Notes: generated by a model from the letters alone, not told the origin. 64,000 nt of DNA from Meghimatium bilineatum (GCA_034231615.1 CM067317.1:15591073-15655072); one strand, 5' to 3'. Shown: positions 1-11,808, counted from the stretch's first letter. A program made the numbers and translations.

Positions 1-1130
1 GGGATTGATTTCTGAATATCATCAATGTTTCTAAATTTGACTTGTTCATTCTCATGTTGTTGATTTCACAATGGGTATTTAATGCGTTTATGTGTTTTTT
101 GAAGCACAGATATATCGTTGTATATCAAAGTCTGATTGTTTGCGAATAGTAGTTCGTTTATGATGTTACTGTCTTCGTTTTCTTCGTTCACTTGTTCGGG
201 TTAGTTTTCTTGTTCTATTGCTTTTAAGGTTTCTTATGTTATTTTGTCTATATAGATGTTGAATAGGAGCGGGCATAATACTCATCCCTGTCTGACTCCA
301 GATGTTATCATGGATGTGTCTGGCATTGCTTCTGGTGCTCTTACTCTTGCTTCGCATATCTGATATGGTGCTCTGATGTTTTCGAGGAGTCCCAGTAGAT
401 CTCGTATTCTTCTAAGTATGCCCACAATTTGTCTCTGTTCAACCTCTCGAAAGCCTTTTCTTGGTCGATAAATGTGATGTTCGTTGACTGTTGTATACTA
501 TTGTCTGTTCGCTCAGTTGTCTAAGTGTGAAAATGACGTCCGTGCAGTCCATGCCCCTACTAAAGTCTACATACACTGAGATGGCTGCTGAAACGGAGGG
601 CAGAGAACTTATGGGAATACCACATGTGCTGTGAAACTAGTTTCTAATCAAGAATCAACTTGACTCTGTAGCGATATCCCTCTGTATTAGTCGCAATCTC
701 TCTTTGAACCCTTGTTCTTCCATATAGGTATTATTGTGCAGTCTGCCAGTCTTCAGATGTTCTTATCTCATCCCATATCGTGTGGAATATTCTGTGTAGC
801 CATTTTACTACAGCGGTGCTACATTTGTTTATTAAATCTGCTGTAATACCATCTGCGCCCGGAACTTTGTGTACTTGGCTATTTTTCAGTGCCTCTTGCA
901 CTTCTGATATCATACTATCTGGTTCTGCTTCTTATTCCAATTTGTGTGTGAATGTAGGATAGCTGTTGCTTATTTACGATTTCAGCAGTTCTTGGATATA
1001 CTCTTTCCATCGGTTTTTCTTCTATTTTGAATAAGTGTTTGCCATATTTGTCATTTATTATTGTTGTCTGGTTAAATTTATCATCTCTGGTCCTCATAAC
1101 TTTAAGCTTTTATAAAATTCTCTAGAACAT
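1..1130 (-). pseudogene. RTE/BovB-like LINE reverse transcriptase, decayed
   Basis: Read on the minus strand, this is the middle of a non-LTR reverse transcriptase. From high to low coordinate the pieces are: a linker resembling the endonuclease-RT junction (about 1097-915); a palm-entry motif, KVPGADGITADLI (about 900-820); a FIDQEKAF block near 470-430 that matches the usual F-x-D-x-x-KAFD motif; and a GVRQG-x-VL-x-PLLFNIYID block near 300-250. At about 155-130 the position of the catalytic YADD box reads FANN, so both aspartates are lost. Stops and frame changes occur throughout. The copy runs off the left edge. Assignment to the RTE/BovB type rests on motif spacing and wording and is an inference. 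Confidence 0.75.
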
Positions 1131-1289
1131 GATTTTAAAATGTTTAAGATCTGTTGTCCGTATTCTTTACAAGTCATCTCACCCAAGGTCTTGTCGCCAT
1201 TCCTTCCCTTATTCCCAGATACTCTGTCTTCGTCGACTCTGCCAAGACGACTCATAATTTCCTGTGTCAGTTTCACAAAATGATGGATT

Positions 1290-1820
1290 TTTTTTCGCCA
1301 TTGCTTGTATCCTGAAGATATCATATCATCAGCTTTGCAACGAGTTTACCTATTTCCCGTTCTGATGCCCTTTCTTTCTAGTCGGTGTACCTCTGTAGGT
1401 GAATTAGGAACTGTTCCTTGTACCCGTAATTGTTTAACTTGCCCTTTTGTTATTCTAAATCCATTGCTTCAGTTCCCTAAGTCAAATTTCGAGATCCACG
1501 ACTCTTTCTCTTATTTGCCCCGTAATTTAATATACTCTATCACAATGTAAGCGTTGTGGTATGAGTATATTGGTGAAACAGTTAGATGTTTGGCTGATAG
1601 ATTCGCTGAAAATTTAAGAGATATCACGAATCATCGTGACTTCTTGGTGGCCATTCATTACAACAGCCCTTCACGTCATGGCAGTACTGATGTTTCTGTA
1701 ACTGGTCTGTTATCTTGCTATTCCGGTAACCGGCAACGTCAGTCTTTAGAATATCGGCTCATTTGTCATATAGGGGTCTTAGAACCACACGGTATAAACA
1801 TTAATCACCGTTTTGTTTGA
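1290..1820 (+). pseudogene. Penelope-like element, C-terminal GIY-YIG endonuclease fragment
   Basis: The frame at 1305-1550 gives a YPEDIISSAL stretch typical of the PLE region after the reverse transcriptase. It then jumps to a cysteine-rich PCTRNCLTCP linker. A disrupted C-x-x-C stretch (tgt aag cgt tgt, out of frame near 1548-1559) leads into the GIY-YIG nuclease: EYIGETVRCLADRFAENL at about 1560-1613, with the conserved arginine and E-N-L (usually E-H-L) helix. The fold continues to a stop near 1818. PLE proteins combine reverse transcriptase with this nuclease and act at chromosomal DNA. Here the thumb region between YPED and the cysteine linker is missing and two small frameshifts flank the C-x-x-C. 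This is a dead copy. Confidence 0.8.
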
Positions 1821-2069
1821 TTTACTCACCACTTTTTAATAACCTCTACTCCCATATTCAACTGATCCTTGTAACTGTTTTTTATGTGCACGCTCATCAT
1901 CAATTACCTTTAATGTTTGCTAGATTTAAGTCTATGTGTTAGATGTCTTTGTTGTTTCTGTTGATTATATTGTATTCCATTCTGTCAAATGTGCATGATT
2001 ATACCCTATTGTGTAATTGTGTTGCTTCATTTACATATCTTGAATGTAACTGTTTTACCTATTGGAACC

Positions 2070-2114
<45 letters not shown>

Positions 2115-2885
2115 TTGTGTATGTGCGTGTTTGTGTGTATGCATATTATTTTACATGATTATATGTATCCATACAGTTATTTTGGGTTACACATTTGTAT
2201 GTGTGCATATTCTTGTGTTATAGTAATACATGTGAATATCTTAATGTGAACGAATGTGTATGGGAATACATCATGTATATATCTCTATGTGTGCGAATGT
2301 TTATGTTGCATGTAGCTATGTGAGAAAATATTTATGTGAATGCCTGTATATATATATTTATATGAATGCTTATTTTGTGTCATTATGTACACCTAGTCTT
2401 GTGTGAACCCTTGCTTGTGTTTGGATACATTTACATGCTTGTGCATTTTGTGTGGATACCTTTCTCATATCTATGTATTGATATTTTTAGATATATGCGT
2501 GTGTGTGTTTCCCGAGTATACTTGTATGTGTATGTATATTTGTTGTTAGATATATATTTGTGCGTATGTTCCTACTATACTTGTATTTGTATGTATATTT
2601 GTATATGTATGTATGTGTATATATGTATATATATGTGTGTATGTATGTTTGTATATATATATATATGTGTGTGTGTGTTGTGTATGTAGATACCTATATA
2701 CATGCATGTGTCTGTATTCACATGTATGCTTTCATATCCGTGTTTACTTTTATATATATGTTTAGATATTTTTATGTATATGTGCATGTATATTTAGGTA
2801 TTTATGTTTATTCAAATGGAATGTATATATATTTGTTTAGTTGTGTGATTGTATTCTGGTGTGTATATATTGTGATGTAAATCTG
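2070..2885. repeat. (TA)n/(GT)n tract and TATG/TGTG-rich low-complexity block
   Basis: A clean TA then GT run occupies 2070-2116. The next 750 bases are a degenerate mixture of TATG, TGTG and TATA words. Long open frames here (runs of Y, V, C, I) follow from the composition and do not indicate protein. Confidence 0.85.
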
Positions 2886-3004
2886 TACCATGTGCTATCA
2901 ATTACCATTCTTACCTGCACATTTTTATGTTCTCTGTATCTATTTGTAGCCCCCCCCTCTACGTACTAATTTATTTATCCTTTCCCATTTATCACCCGCC
3001 CCTA

Positions 3005-3024
3005 CCCCCCCCCCCCCCCCCCCC
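3005..3024 (+). repeat. Homopolymer C tract
   Basis: Twenty consecutive cytosines lie in a pyrimidine-rich stretch downstream of the PLE fragment. Length is likely to be unreliable in an assembly. Confidence 0.9.
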
Positions 3025-3263
3025 ATTCTTGGCATCACGAATTTGTGTTCTTTTTTTATTTTTTTATTTTCCATCTTATACTTTGGGTTTCCATTTCATC
3101 AATTTTGACCCTCATATTTAATGCATCATTTTGCACGTCATTTAAAAGACGCGCTAGAACCGCCACTCGAGCAATGGTGTTTTGTTTTTTTGTTAGGAAA
3201 CCGTTGTCTCAGTCTTCTTGACAGTTTTTTTTATAGTTGTGTTGTCTTAATTGGTTTTTGTTT

Positions 3264-3299
3264 CTTGATAACGGTCCCAATAGGACCGACACGTCGATA
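3264..3299 (+). ncRNA. Degenerate hammerhead-like ribozyme motif of a Penelope-like element
   Basis: The stretch reads CTTGATAAC, then GGTCC, a CAATA loop, GGACC, GACAC and GTCGATAA. The five-base stem pairs perfectly. A hammerhead has CUGAUGA, stem II, GAAA and a GUC-type cleavage context; here the first core block is TTGATAA and GAAA reads GACA. Hammerheads are known from PLE terminal repeats, and this one lies 1.45 kb downstream of a same-strand PLE nuclease fragment. The mutated core predicts no activity. Confidence 0.5.
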
Positions 3300-3411
3300 A
3301 TTTTCTTTGCTTTTTATTTTATTGTTCTTTATTAGTATTTTATATTGATAATTAGTTCTCTACAGTAACCTGTATACTTAATTTAGTATTTACCTCCGTA
3401 TTCTTCCCATG

Positions 3412-3613
3412 CTTTCGCTTTTGCTTTTTGTATTATGTCTTTTGCTTCTGTATTATGTCTTTTGCTTTTTGTATTATGTCTTTTGCTTTTTGTATCATGT
3501 CTTTTGCTTTTTGTATTATGTTTTTGCTTTTTGTATTATGTCTTTTGCTTTTTGTATTATGTTTTTGCTTTCTGTATTATGTCTTTTGCTTTTTGTGTTA
3601 TGTCTTTTGCTTT
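3412..3613. repeat. Minisatellite, 21-bp unit, about 9-10 copies
   Basis: The unit is TGTATTATGTCTTTTGCTTTT, with occasional loss of one T giving 20-bp units. All three plus-strand frames stay open as hydrophobic F/L/C repeats, which reflects base composition. Confidence 0.9.
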
Positions 3614-4262
3614 TCTTTTCTTCAAGAGCAGTAGGCGATTATAATCAGATGATTTCTTGTGAATCATTGCCTAGGCAGCTGATGCACTTATGGTAATCGT
3701 TGTGCTAAGATGCAGGTTCATGAAACCTTATCTTTACATTTATCTCTTATCCTTATTATATGTTTTATATGCATGTGTGTTCGAAACTATTGCTATTCTT
3801 AAGACATAAGCTTTGAGATCTATATTTTTGTGTACTTTCGCCTGTGTTATCTTTTGTACATAATGGTTCATATCAAGCGAGTTCCCACGTTATCGTACAT
3901 ATTAAAAATATAATTATGTTGAGACAGATATTATTCTATAATGAACTCTAACATCAACAGTGGTTACATGTTCCACCGAGACGGGGGAATGTTTGAAGTA
4001 GATAGCCATCGAGTACAAAATTGATACAAGTTCTTTTCATTATCATGGAATCAATGCTTTACATCTATTCATATTATTTTGAGAGAACTGTTCCTTTTAT
4101 TATTACTAGCGCAATTTCAGTTTATTTTATACCTCTATTTACCTTTCATTCGGTGAAATTATCATTTACCTTGCGTGTGAAAAATTTAGAGATATGATAG
4201 TGCCTGAAATGTCTAGAAACTTTCTTAACAAAATAAGTAATATCTACTTGAACGTATCAGAC

Positions 4263-4472
4263 AATCACACATCCATCACACAATCAGCCATCACACAATC
4301 AGCCATCACACAATCAACAATCACACAATCATCCATTACACAATCAGCCCACATACAGTCAGCCATCACACAATCAGCAATCACACAATCAGCCCTCACA
4401 CAATCTGCCATCACACAATCAGCCATCACACAGTCAACAATCACACAATCAGCCATCACACAATCAGCCATC
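4263..4472. repeat. Minisatellite, 15-bp unit, about 14 copies
   Basis: The unit is ACAATCAGCCATCAC with AACAATC and ATACAGT variants. The unit is a multiple of three, so open frames persist on both strands (ITQSA on plus, MADCV on minus). There is no start context, signal peptide or flanking coding sequence to support translation. Confidence 0.9.
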
Positions 4473-4530
4473 ATAAAGGCTGCTATGGACTATCATAATT
4501 ATGCACATGTATGTCACATATGCTGGTACT

Positions 4531-5735
4531 TCATCATCACCAAGTGCCGTCACCGCAGCGAAGGTTGACTGCAACAGACCTCCAACATCCCCTGTCTCTT
4601 GTTTTGATGGTGCACTCTGCTATACTGTAACCTGTCCATCTTGTTATGTTAATCTTCCACTTGTATCTATCTACCTCTTGATCGCTTCCCTTTGACTTTA
4701 CCCTCAAGTAAGGTCTTCTTTAAGGTGTCATGTTTTTAATATGTCCAAAATATTTTATTTGCATGAACTTTATTTTTCGTAGTAATTATTTCTTCATATT
4801 AAGTGTTGCTAGAACCTCTTTGTTTGTTTTCTTTTCTTTCCATGATGTTCTCCCTATTCTTCTATATAGTAAAGTAACCCATAGCAATTATTAATGCCGT
4901 GGGGTGTGAGATGCTAGCGATCTCACATTTCAGATGCTCTGCAAATGAGGGCGGAAGCCATCTCCTCTCCCTCGCACTCTTTACTTCCCGGATTAATCTG
5001 GTACCCATTTAAGGCTGGGTCGACCTGGGAGCCGTTGCGATCTGAAAAACATTTCCGCCTCAACTAGGGAATGAACCGAGGACCACTCATATGTGAAGCC
5101 AGTGCGCTAACCACTATAGCGCGGCTCCCTAAGATATATACTTCTATATACCCACATCTTAATGGCATGAATCCTATCTTCCAATTGTTTGTTTAGTATC
5201 CATATTTTTTAGCCATACATTAATATAGAATAGATAGTTAGTTAATCGTTGGATCATCATCACTGCAAACTGCACACGTCCATAGTTGCTCCAATCTTTC
5301 CTTGAGTGTATTAGCCATTACACTTCTGCTGATAGTACCGGTCCTATGCTGGTTGATCATCATTCTTCTGCGCCCTCCAAAATGTTCACTTCTAGCAACA
5401 CCGCATTTCAAATAAAATAGATGTAGCATTTTATAATTCTCATTAAACTTGTTTGTAATTTTTTTAGATGTTAATATTTACCTCATGTCATTGAAGGTAC
5501 TTTTAGCCATTCCTATTCTCCTTTTAATTCCTGCTTCAAATCTGCCGTCATTTGTGAGTGTCCAAGATATTGATAATGTTTTACTTGTTATAGTTTCCAT
5601 GTATGTTTATGTTTCACTCTTGTTCCTCTATGTCCTTGCTGATTACCGTGGTTTTTTATTTTTGGATATTTATATCCAGTCCATATTCTTTACTTGATTT
5701 ATTGACTTGATCTATTAGTCTTTGTATTGCTGGTA
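4531..5735 (-). pseudogene. RTE-type LINE (family E here), 5'-truncated and split by a SINE
   Basis: Read on minus from 5735 down, the copy gives a block matching the region after the RT palm (YGLDIN, then TNDGRFEAGIKRRIGMAKSTF with shifts). It continues into the C-terminal region and ends at a 3' terminus with the complement of CATCATCACCAAGTGCCGTC near 4531. The segment 4700-4868 is a close match, inverted, to 29312-29490. A SINE interrupts it at 4869-5140. No frame is intact. Confidence 0.7.
4869..5140 (-). mobile_element. tRNA-derived SINE inserted in the RTE copy, 10-bp target duplication
   Basis: On minus, the head contains an A-box-like TAGTGGTTAGCG (complement of 5105-5116) and a B-box-like GGTTCATTCCC (complement of 5067-5077), the two internal pol III promoter elements. 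A body and a short tail at 4869-4896 follow. Identical CTTCTATATA copies flank it at 4859-4868 and 5141-5150. Removing the insert restores the RTE sequence seen at 29305-29330. The body has GGTCGACCCAGCC and AAATGGGTACC words that recall conserved central domains of invertebrate SINE superfamilies; that family link is unverified. Confidence 0.85.
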
Positions 5736-6030
5736 CTTACAATTTTTATTATATAAATGTATCAAACATCCTGTCACAAACTTGATAATGCATGTGTAAA
5801 ACACATTGGTAGAATAAAATAAAATGACAATGGTCGAACGAAATAGATTTGACAACAAATCTCAGTGTAACAAAATTGAATTAAATCTCCGCATTTTGAA
5901 CTGTTTCAATTTAAATCACTGTGGTAGTTGCATGTCGCTGCATTTTGTCTGAGTTCTTACACTCTTACATGATCTAATAACTAATCGATATCATTGCGAA
6001 AGATATTTGTAGAATTTACTTGATCTTTCT
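5736..6030. other. AT-rich DNA without recognisable features
   Basis: Short AT-rich sequence between the RTE copy and a possible SINE. No open frame, repeat or RNA structure was recognised. Confidence 0.5.
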
Positions 6031-6035
6031 TTGAC

Positions 6036-6240
6036 AGTTGATGTTACTGAGGAGTCTCTATAGTGTAGAAACACTTGTTTACCGATCAGATGAACCGAGT
6101 TTCGAGTTCGATTTTTACTCGTGGTTTACACACATACATACGATTGCCAGTGTTTACCCAATCACCAGGAAATGGATACCAGGCCTAGTGCTCTGTGAAG
6201 TTGGAAGGATATTACCATCGATAGTAAGCATGTTCTGTAA
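6036..6240 (+). mobile_element. Possible tRNA-headed SINE
   Basis: A TCTCTATAGTGTAGAAAC block (A-box-like) is followed about 35 bases later by GAGTTCGATTTTT (B-box-like) and a short body including ACCAGGCCTAGTGCTCTG. The order and spacing resemble a tRNA-derived SINE head. The boxes are degenerate, and no target duplication or second copy was identified. Confidence 0.35.
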
Positions 6241-6394
6241 GTGATACTGGCCAATTGATTTATTTTTAATTGAACGTTATCGAGCCTCTTTATTAATCAG
6301 ATTCCTAACATTAGTATTAACTTCTCTAATGGTTCAGCAACAGTAGTTCTTCTTCCTCTTCTGCGTTGCTCTCTTATAACAACATCGAATAAAT

Positions 6395-6625
6395 CGTGTG
6401 ATTTCCGCCAGGAAGCGTGAAGTAAGTTGTACTGCAAGTCCACAGTTGAACTGTGTTATTTGCGCCTCGGTTGGTTTACTTTGTGACCGGAACATCCGAG
6501 GCCCAGCACATCCGTTTTCGTCATGCCTTCAATTCGGGCAGTAGTCTTCACTAACCAGTGAGAACCTGCCTTTCTGTCGACGGGCGCGAGGGTTTGTAAT
6601 GACTCTTCACCGAGACCATACAGTA
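6395..6625 (-). mobile_element. Diverged 3' fragment of the A-tailed composite element
   Basis: The block shares ATTTCCGCC-AGGAAGCGTGA, GGCCCAGCACATCCG, CATGCC and ACTCTTCACC words, in order, with the T-rich end of the element at 12889-13998 and at 31271-32478. It is far more diverged than those copies and lacks the T-rich terminus. Confidence 0.6.
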
Positions 6626-6664
6626 GTTCTAAAATATGTCATTCTGTAGGAAGTGTATAATCTT

Positions 6665-6688
6665 TCTCTCTCTCTCTCTCTCTCTCTC
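6665..6688. repeat. (TC)n microsatellite
   Basis: Twelve TC repeats within a pyrimidine-rich stretch. Confidence 0.9.
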
Positions 6689-6699
6689 AATCTACTTAT

Positions 6700-8240
6700 T
6701 CTCAACTATTTTAGAAGAAACAAGCTCTCTTCCATTCTGTATTGTCCCTCCCAAACGTACATGCTAGATCGACTGATTTACCGGAGCCGGAGCCGAAATC
6801 CGGTACACCCCTAGTTATTATCCTCTTTTAAATATTTCTTTCTTAAAATACAGCACGTTGCTAAGATTCGGAGCCTCTTTGGTATGAAATAAAGCTCTTC
6901 AGAAAACTTCACAAAACATCACGGTGATAAGATTTGAAGTCTCCTTGATATGAAAGAAAGCTCTTAAAAAATCTCCACTAAGCCAAAAATGTTTGGACAT
7001 ACTCTGTTCCTAGTATTTTTGGGGAATATAAATCAATAACAAAAACAATGACGGCAACAATAACAATAACAAATAAACATAAAAACGATAACTGCAAGAA
7101 CAATAATAACAAACAAAAGTATTACAAAACAATAATAAATCAGATGTGTGCTTCCAGACATTTTTTTTCTGCATTATTATCATCACTGAATTAAATAACC
7201 AAACACATTGAAATTCAGGTTTGCATATTGATTATTTCGAAATTAAAGGCTTTATATCCTGTTCTACAATTTTATAATAAATTTTAAGCACGCTGTCTGG
7301 TTTTTGTACATCTAATAATATGTCTTTTACATTGAATAATTGTGTGTTGTTTGAAGCTGCAGTACAATTACAGGATATGAAATGTTCATGTCATAACTAG
7401 CTGCTGTATGTATTTTTATTACAAATGTGTTTTTATTACAAGAAAATGGAAAATTAATTGTAACATTTTGTGCATTAACAACAGTGAATAAAAGATCTGC
7501 AGATTGCTTCAGATCCTGGAAACGTTGAGCGCTTGTTTGCAAGTGTTATGATTTGTTGATAAAAATAGAGATTGAACATATTGGAGATCGATCTTTGGTT
7601 GAACCATTCTTCTTATTGATAGAATTTTATATGGAGAACGATTTTACATTTTTTATAAATAAAAACGAATATTAACTACACGTATTGATAACAAATGTAT
7701 CTGAAGATTTAAATTTAAAACATTATAGGAATATATTGGTATCACACAGTGAGTCTATACATAGATACCGCGATCACAGGGTAGGAAACAAATAATTACT
7801 GTGTGTACCACAGCATCAATTACGTCGATATTTTTCCGGTGTGTAGTCATCAATATGTTAAAACAAATGTCTCTCAATAAGCGACATATTTAACAATTTC
7901 ATTGGCTAATTCTAAGTAAGTTTTTACAATCGCCATTTGTGATTTTCATCGTACGTATTTATGTAGAACGTTAAAAAATTAATGGGAACATAAAGTGTGT
8001 TTTTTTCTATTGCTAGGAGATGGAGTTGTGAGACCATCTCTTTGCCATGATAACTTTGTAGTTTATTTCTGGTTTGTGTTTGTTTCTTGAAAGTTTTGAA
8101 AAAGATCTTATTCGGCTGTAACGTGGAAAAGTGCCCTGTACTTGTATTTTTGTTGCTGTTTGTCAGTGAAATTAGTTTTACTATTTACTAGTTATATTAG
8201 TAACCAGTGACAATAATACATTATAATAGCTATTATTGCT
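6700..8240. other. AT-rich DNA, no gene recognised
   Basis: Contains short AAC/AAT-rich stretches (about 7030-7140) and two related AAGCTCTT words near 6890 and 6960. No coding frame with family resemblance, no RNA gene and no mobile-element end could be supported. Confidence 0.5.
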
Positions 8241-8244
8241 TCTT

Positions 8245-8376
8245 AGTTTTGTTACTGCGGCACTCTTCACCTTGTCGGTTGTTATCAGTTCTTCGTTTTG
8301 TTACTGCGGCACTCTCCACCTTGTCGGTTGTTATCGTTTCTTAGTTTTCTTTCTGCGGCACTCTCCACCTTGTCGG
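8245..8376. repeat. Minisatellite, about 50-bp unit, 2.7 copies
   Basis: The unit contains GTTTTGTTACTGCGGCACTC and CACCTTGTCGGTTGTTATC. Three diverged copies lie in tandem. Confidence 0.85.
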
Positions 8377-9605
8377 ATATCTTCTAACTGTTTAGCTATT
8401 TATATTTGTAAATCTAAATTTCAATTTTAATTCAGATCTAAACTGAAACATTCAGTGTTTAAAGTGTCTGAGTCGTGTTTGTGTGCCTAAATGCAAGTCA
8501 AACTATTATACAACTGATTTCGTCACTTCAACCGCGTCTCCAAAAGACTCTCATCCTGATAAATAATTAGCTAAATTAGATTTCTTGTAATAATTTACAT
8601 AGGTTCCAAAAGTGTGCGGTAACACCCTCCTCTTCCCCCCGCCCCCAGGATGCTGAAGCGTTCTAGGGGACGATTGTGTGTACAGAAGCAATTGTGGGAA
8701 GAGGGCGTTCAGACGGTCTATGGGTCAGTAGTTTCTTATAGAAGAAATTAATAATATATATTTAAATTAATTATTTTTTGTGATATTGCTATTAAATAAT
8801 CATTTAAAATTTAAATTATTAATTTTAATGCCCGTCTTACACGATCACATTTTTCATCCAATTTTATATTTAAACCATTGCATGAAAAATCGCATTAATA
8901 TTCTTTTTTGTATTTTCAATTTGTAAGTTAAAAATAAACATTTTTGTTATATATTTGATGGTATTTTAATTATTACAATAAGATTCTTAGTAATTTAATG
9001 CAATATCTTATTATGTATTCCGAATTATTTTTTTAAAACTATTGTATGAAACTGTATGAAACAACCAGAGGATTTTGTGATGAATGAGCATGTGTCAATA
9101 TCGAGAATGCGCGAATTGGGAGTGAGGATGTGCGTGACCCGTAGAGAACCACTGACAAAGATTTCAAAAAGAGCAGAGAATTAACGTAGAACCGGAACGA
9201 TCAGCCATTATACCCTGAGAGATTTAATGAAACTGAGATCTGAGCACCTATGGACGTATCCGGTGTGCGAAGAGGATAATCAACAGACCTTGTAGCTAAT
9301 AATACCTATTATGTCGTAAAATATGAAACGGCTTGAACACGGAACACTGTTATTATAGGGGGAAGAAGCTACAACATTTATGTTTTGCTAGCTAAGAAGG
9401 CGGTGGACCGAAATAGTTTGGATACCTGTGATTTAGAGGTTACAAACACAGTAACTACGGTCAACTTTCCGTAATTTCTATTATTTCCAATATCTCAGTG
9501 TTAGTATAATAATAAATATCAATAAAGTATTTATATAGTCAATTTTCACCAGTAAAACATACAAATTTAAAGAAAATGAGTAGAAAGGCAATATATCTTC
9601 AACTA
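8377..9605. other. Non-coding DNA, no gene recognised
   Basis: Strongly AT-rich at 8740-9050. No motif, tandem array or mobile-element terminus was recognised. Confidence 0.45.
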
Positions 9606-9610
9606 TTTGT

Positions 9611-9611
<1 letters not shown>

Positions 9612-9652
<41 letters not shown>

Positions 9653-9970
9653 CCCATAACCCGTCAGGATCGAAGGGTGTCACACTGGAATCATCAGCAC
9701 AAAAATCTCTCCAAATACCTGTCCTCCGGCGTTTGGAGGAGTATAGAAAAATCACGTCCAGATCATTTCTTGATGTTATCAATCCAGGATTTTCTTTGTG
9801 CGTCTATCTCCTTGACCACCAACTGTTCCTTGAAAATAATTTTAGAGATTGAATCGTGTCTTTCTACATGTCTAAACTAACCACGTTTACGTCATTTCTC
9901 TGCTGCTAAAAGTGGTTATTAACAACCTGCACGTTTGTTTTTTCACTGCTGAACCGAATATATTTGTGGT
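9612..9970 (-). pseudogene. RTE-type LINE (family C here) 3' end with (ATT)n tail
   Basis: On minus this ends in ATT repeats (the AAT run at 9612-9651). Immediately inside lies the complement of CATAACCCGTCAGGATCGAAG, shared with the copies at 36308, 61595 and 14797. Further in, 9820-9970 matches 42475-42640 and 47851-48010 (CTGGTCCTTGAACAT, ACATGTCC and AAAAGTG words). No frame is intact. RTE elements characteristically end in short tandem repeats. Confidence 0.65.
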
Positions 9971-10945
9971 CTTTTCTATATAATTAATTTTTAACAAACG
10001 TCAGTAAAGAATTTCTATTCAAAAGCTTGAAACATTTTTTTCCGTTTCTGCATTGAGTTCCAACTATCACATCCGGTATGACAGTATACTTAGCACTAGC
10101 GATCGTAGTACATGTTCGATGAGTTAAAAGCAATTGGAGAAGAGACCATGAAGGATTTGACAGAGATAGAAATTACATTAAATGAAGGACAATCTGATGA
10201 CATACGAAAGGATACAAATAAATTGAAAATTCTTGACGGTGGCTTATGCCCCAAGTATATGAAGACACTTTATGGGGACTATTTTTCTGCGTTCATACTC
10301 TAAATCCTTCAGACCAGCAGGATGTATTCCACAGAACGATGTGGGTTGTATCAGGGTTTAAAACTTCACTGCGAACGCTGTGCCATTTGGCGTGACAACT
10401 AAGATTATATGTCACTTGAACCCTATATTGAATGGAATCGCCAACCCTTCCTTAACACCTCCATAGTCACTTGCTACAACATGTAGGCAGGTAAGAGTGT
10501 CGCTATTACTTATTCCCTTTTCTGAACCTGACAATCCACTGTGACCAAAACATTGATTAATTACCTGCATCTACTCAATAGATAGAGCAATATCATCTAT
10601 TTGCAAGTTCACATAATCCAACAATATTTAAACATCTCCCATGGGAACATTAACATAAGAAGCAAGCAGCTTAATTAAAACATCGATGAACATCGGCATC
10701 CAGCTTGACATCTTTCAATCAATATATGTCATTATCAATTAAACATACTTTACACACACACACAAACCGAACTAATCCGATTATATAAGATCGTGTTTAT
10801 TTATTGTCAACGCTTAATTATAGATACTTAAAAATATATTATGTCTTTTAAATATTTTTTGCGTGGGAAAACACACTTAAAATGTATATTAGAAACAAAC
10901 TTAATATTTTATATATTTAAGTACCTCAGTTCCACATAGGATCGA
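9971..10945. other. Non-coding DNA with one small unassigned open frame
   Basis: A 63-codon plus-strand frame at 10112-10303 has an ordinary hydrophilic composition and a terminal LYGDYFSAF, but no family was recognised. The stretch 10450-10540 weakly resembles 42790-42850, which lies beside RTE family C sequence, so it may be old LINE debris. Confidence 0.35.
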
Positions 10946-10947
10946 AG

Positions 10948-10949
<2 letters not shown>

Positions 10950-10984
<35 letters not shown>
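10950..10984. repeat. (AT)n microsatellite
   Basis: Uninterrupted TA dinucleotides, about 17 repeats. Confidence 0.9.
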
Positions 10985-11334
10985 CCAACGCTGTTATTTG
11001 TAATGAGGAAAATACTAAATAGTTTCTATTTGTTTGCTTCACGTAAGATGGCGCGGAATGACAGCTATCTTGTTTCTTCTTGTCGATAATGGTAGTTTCG
11101 AACAGAAATGGCGTCACCAAGTAAATTATTCCTACTGGAATACTACTATTTCAGTATCGGCGTAATACGGGTCATGTTTGTTTATGTTGATGTTTGCAAT
11201 GTTAAGTGTTGTTAACAGAAGTTATATTAACACCAATGGACTGTTACGGATTATTTATTTTATTATTTATTTATAATTATACTTTCACTAACTAATTGAC
11301 AAAATGGATACTTCTATGTCACAGCATTATGTCA

Positions 11335-11560
11335 TGTACCCAGACCTGAAAAATTTATTAAAAGGCACACCCTACTCATACAACCCCAGCTTTCCTTTAT
11401 TCCAAATATAGCATGATAACGAGGCCAACAATGTGACAATGATATATGTCCCTGTGTACAATCTCCATGAAACAGAACATATTTTACAGAACTGCCCACT
11501 ATACGATAAAGCATGAAGGAAACTATGGCCATCTGATACAGCTCTGACGGGCAAGCTATA
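11335..11560 (+). pseudogene. LINE C-terminal zinc-knuckle fragment (family H here)
   Basis: With one frameshift the plus strand gives CPC, then ETEHILQNCPLYDKA and RKLWPSDTALTGKLY. This matches the terminal C-x-C...H-x-x-x-x-C knuckle that follows the RNase H region in some jockey/CR1-group LINEs and the copy at 38398-38619. It contains stops and is dead. Confidence 0.65.
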
Positions 11561-11590
11561 TATCCTGTCTCGATAATGTTGACTATAGTA

Positions 11591-11808
11591 TATGTTATGT
11601 TATGTTATGTTCCTCCAGGGCCATAGGCGCCGCATAGGGCAGAAACCATAGCTTTCTATTTCTGTCTTTGTGTTGCCAGGTCTTTCAATTGTTGCGTGTT
11701 GTTTAGGTTCATTGACATGCCTTCTCTATTAATGGTTCTTCGTAGAGTTTCTATAGGTCTCCCTCTTCTTCTTACTCCAGGTGGCACCCAATATAGTGAC
11801 TGCTGGGG
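11591..11808 (-). mobile_element. RTE family A, 5'-truncated copy with (AACAT)n tail
   Basis: On minus this is the last 200 bases of the element at 26073-27561, nearly identical, ending in ATGTT repeats on the plus strand (11591-11611). A 13-bp direct repeat, TGACTATAGTATA, flanks it at 11580-11592 and 11831-11843. A 22-bp filler at 11809-11830 separates the truncated 5' end from the right repeat and contains TATACTAT, an inverted piece of the target. Confidence 0.85.

Noticed and set aside
2366-2880. Overlapping open frames rich in Y, I, V and C
   Set aside because: Low-complexity TATG/TGTG sequence; the composition alone keeps stops rare in these frames.
4194-4568. A 124-codon frame with ITQSA repeats
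   Set aside because: Created by the 15-bp minisatellite. The complementary strand is equally open, and the flanks are RTE debris.
10112-10303. A 63-codon hydrophilic frame that could be a small gene
   Set aside because: No splice context, family motif or second copy could be recognised. Kept only as a note in the spacer entry.
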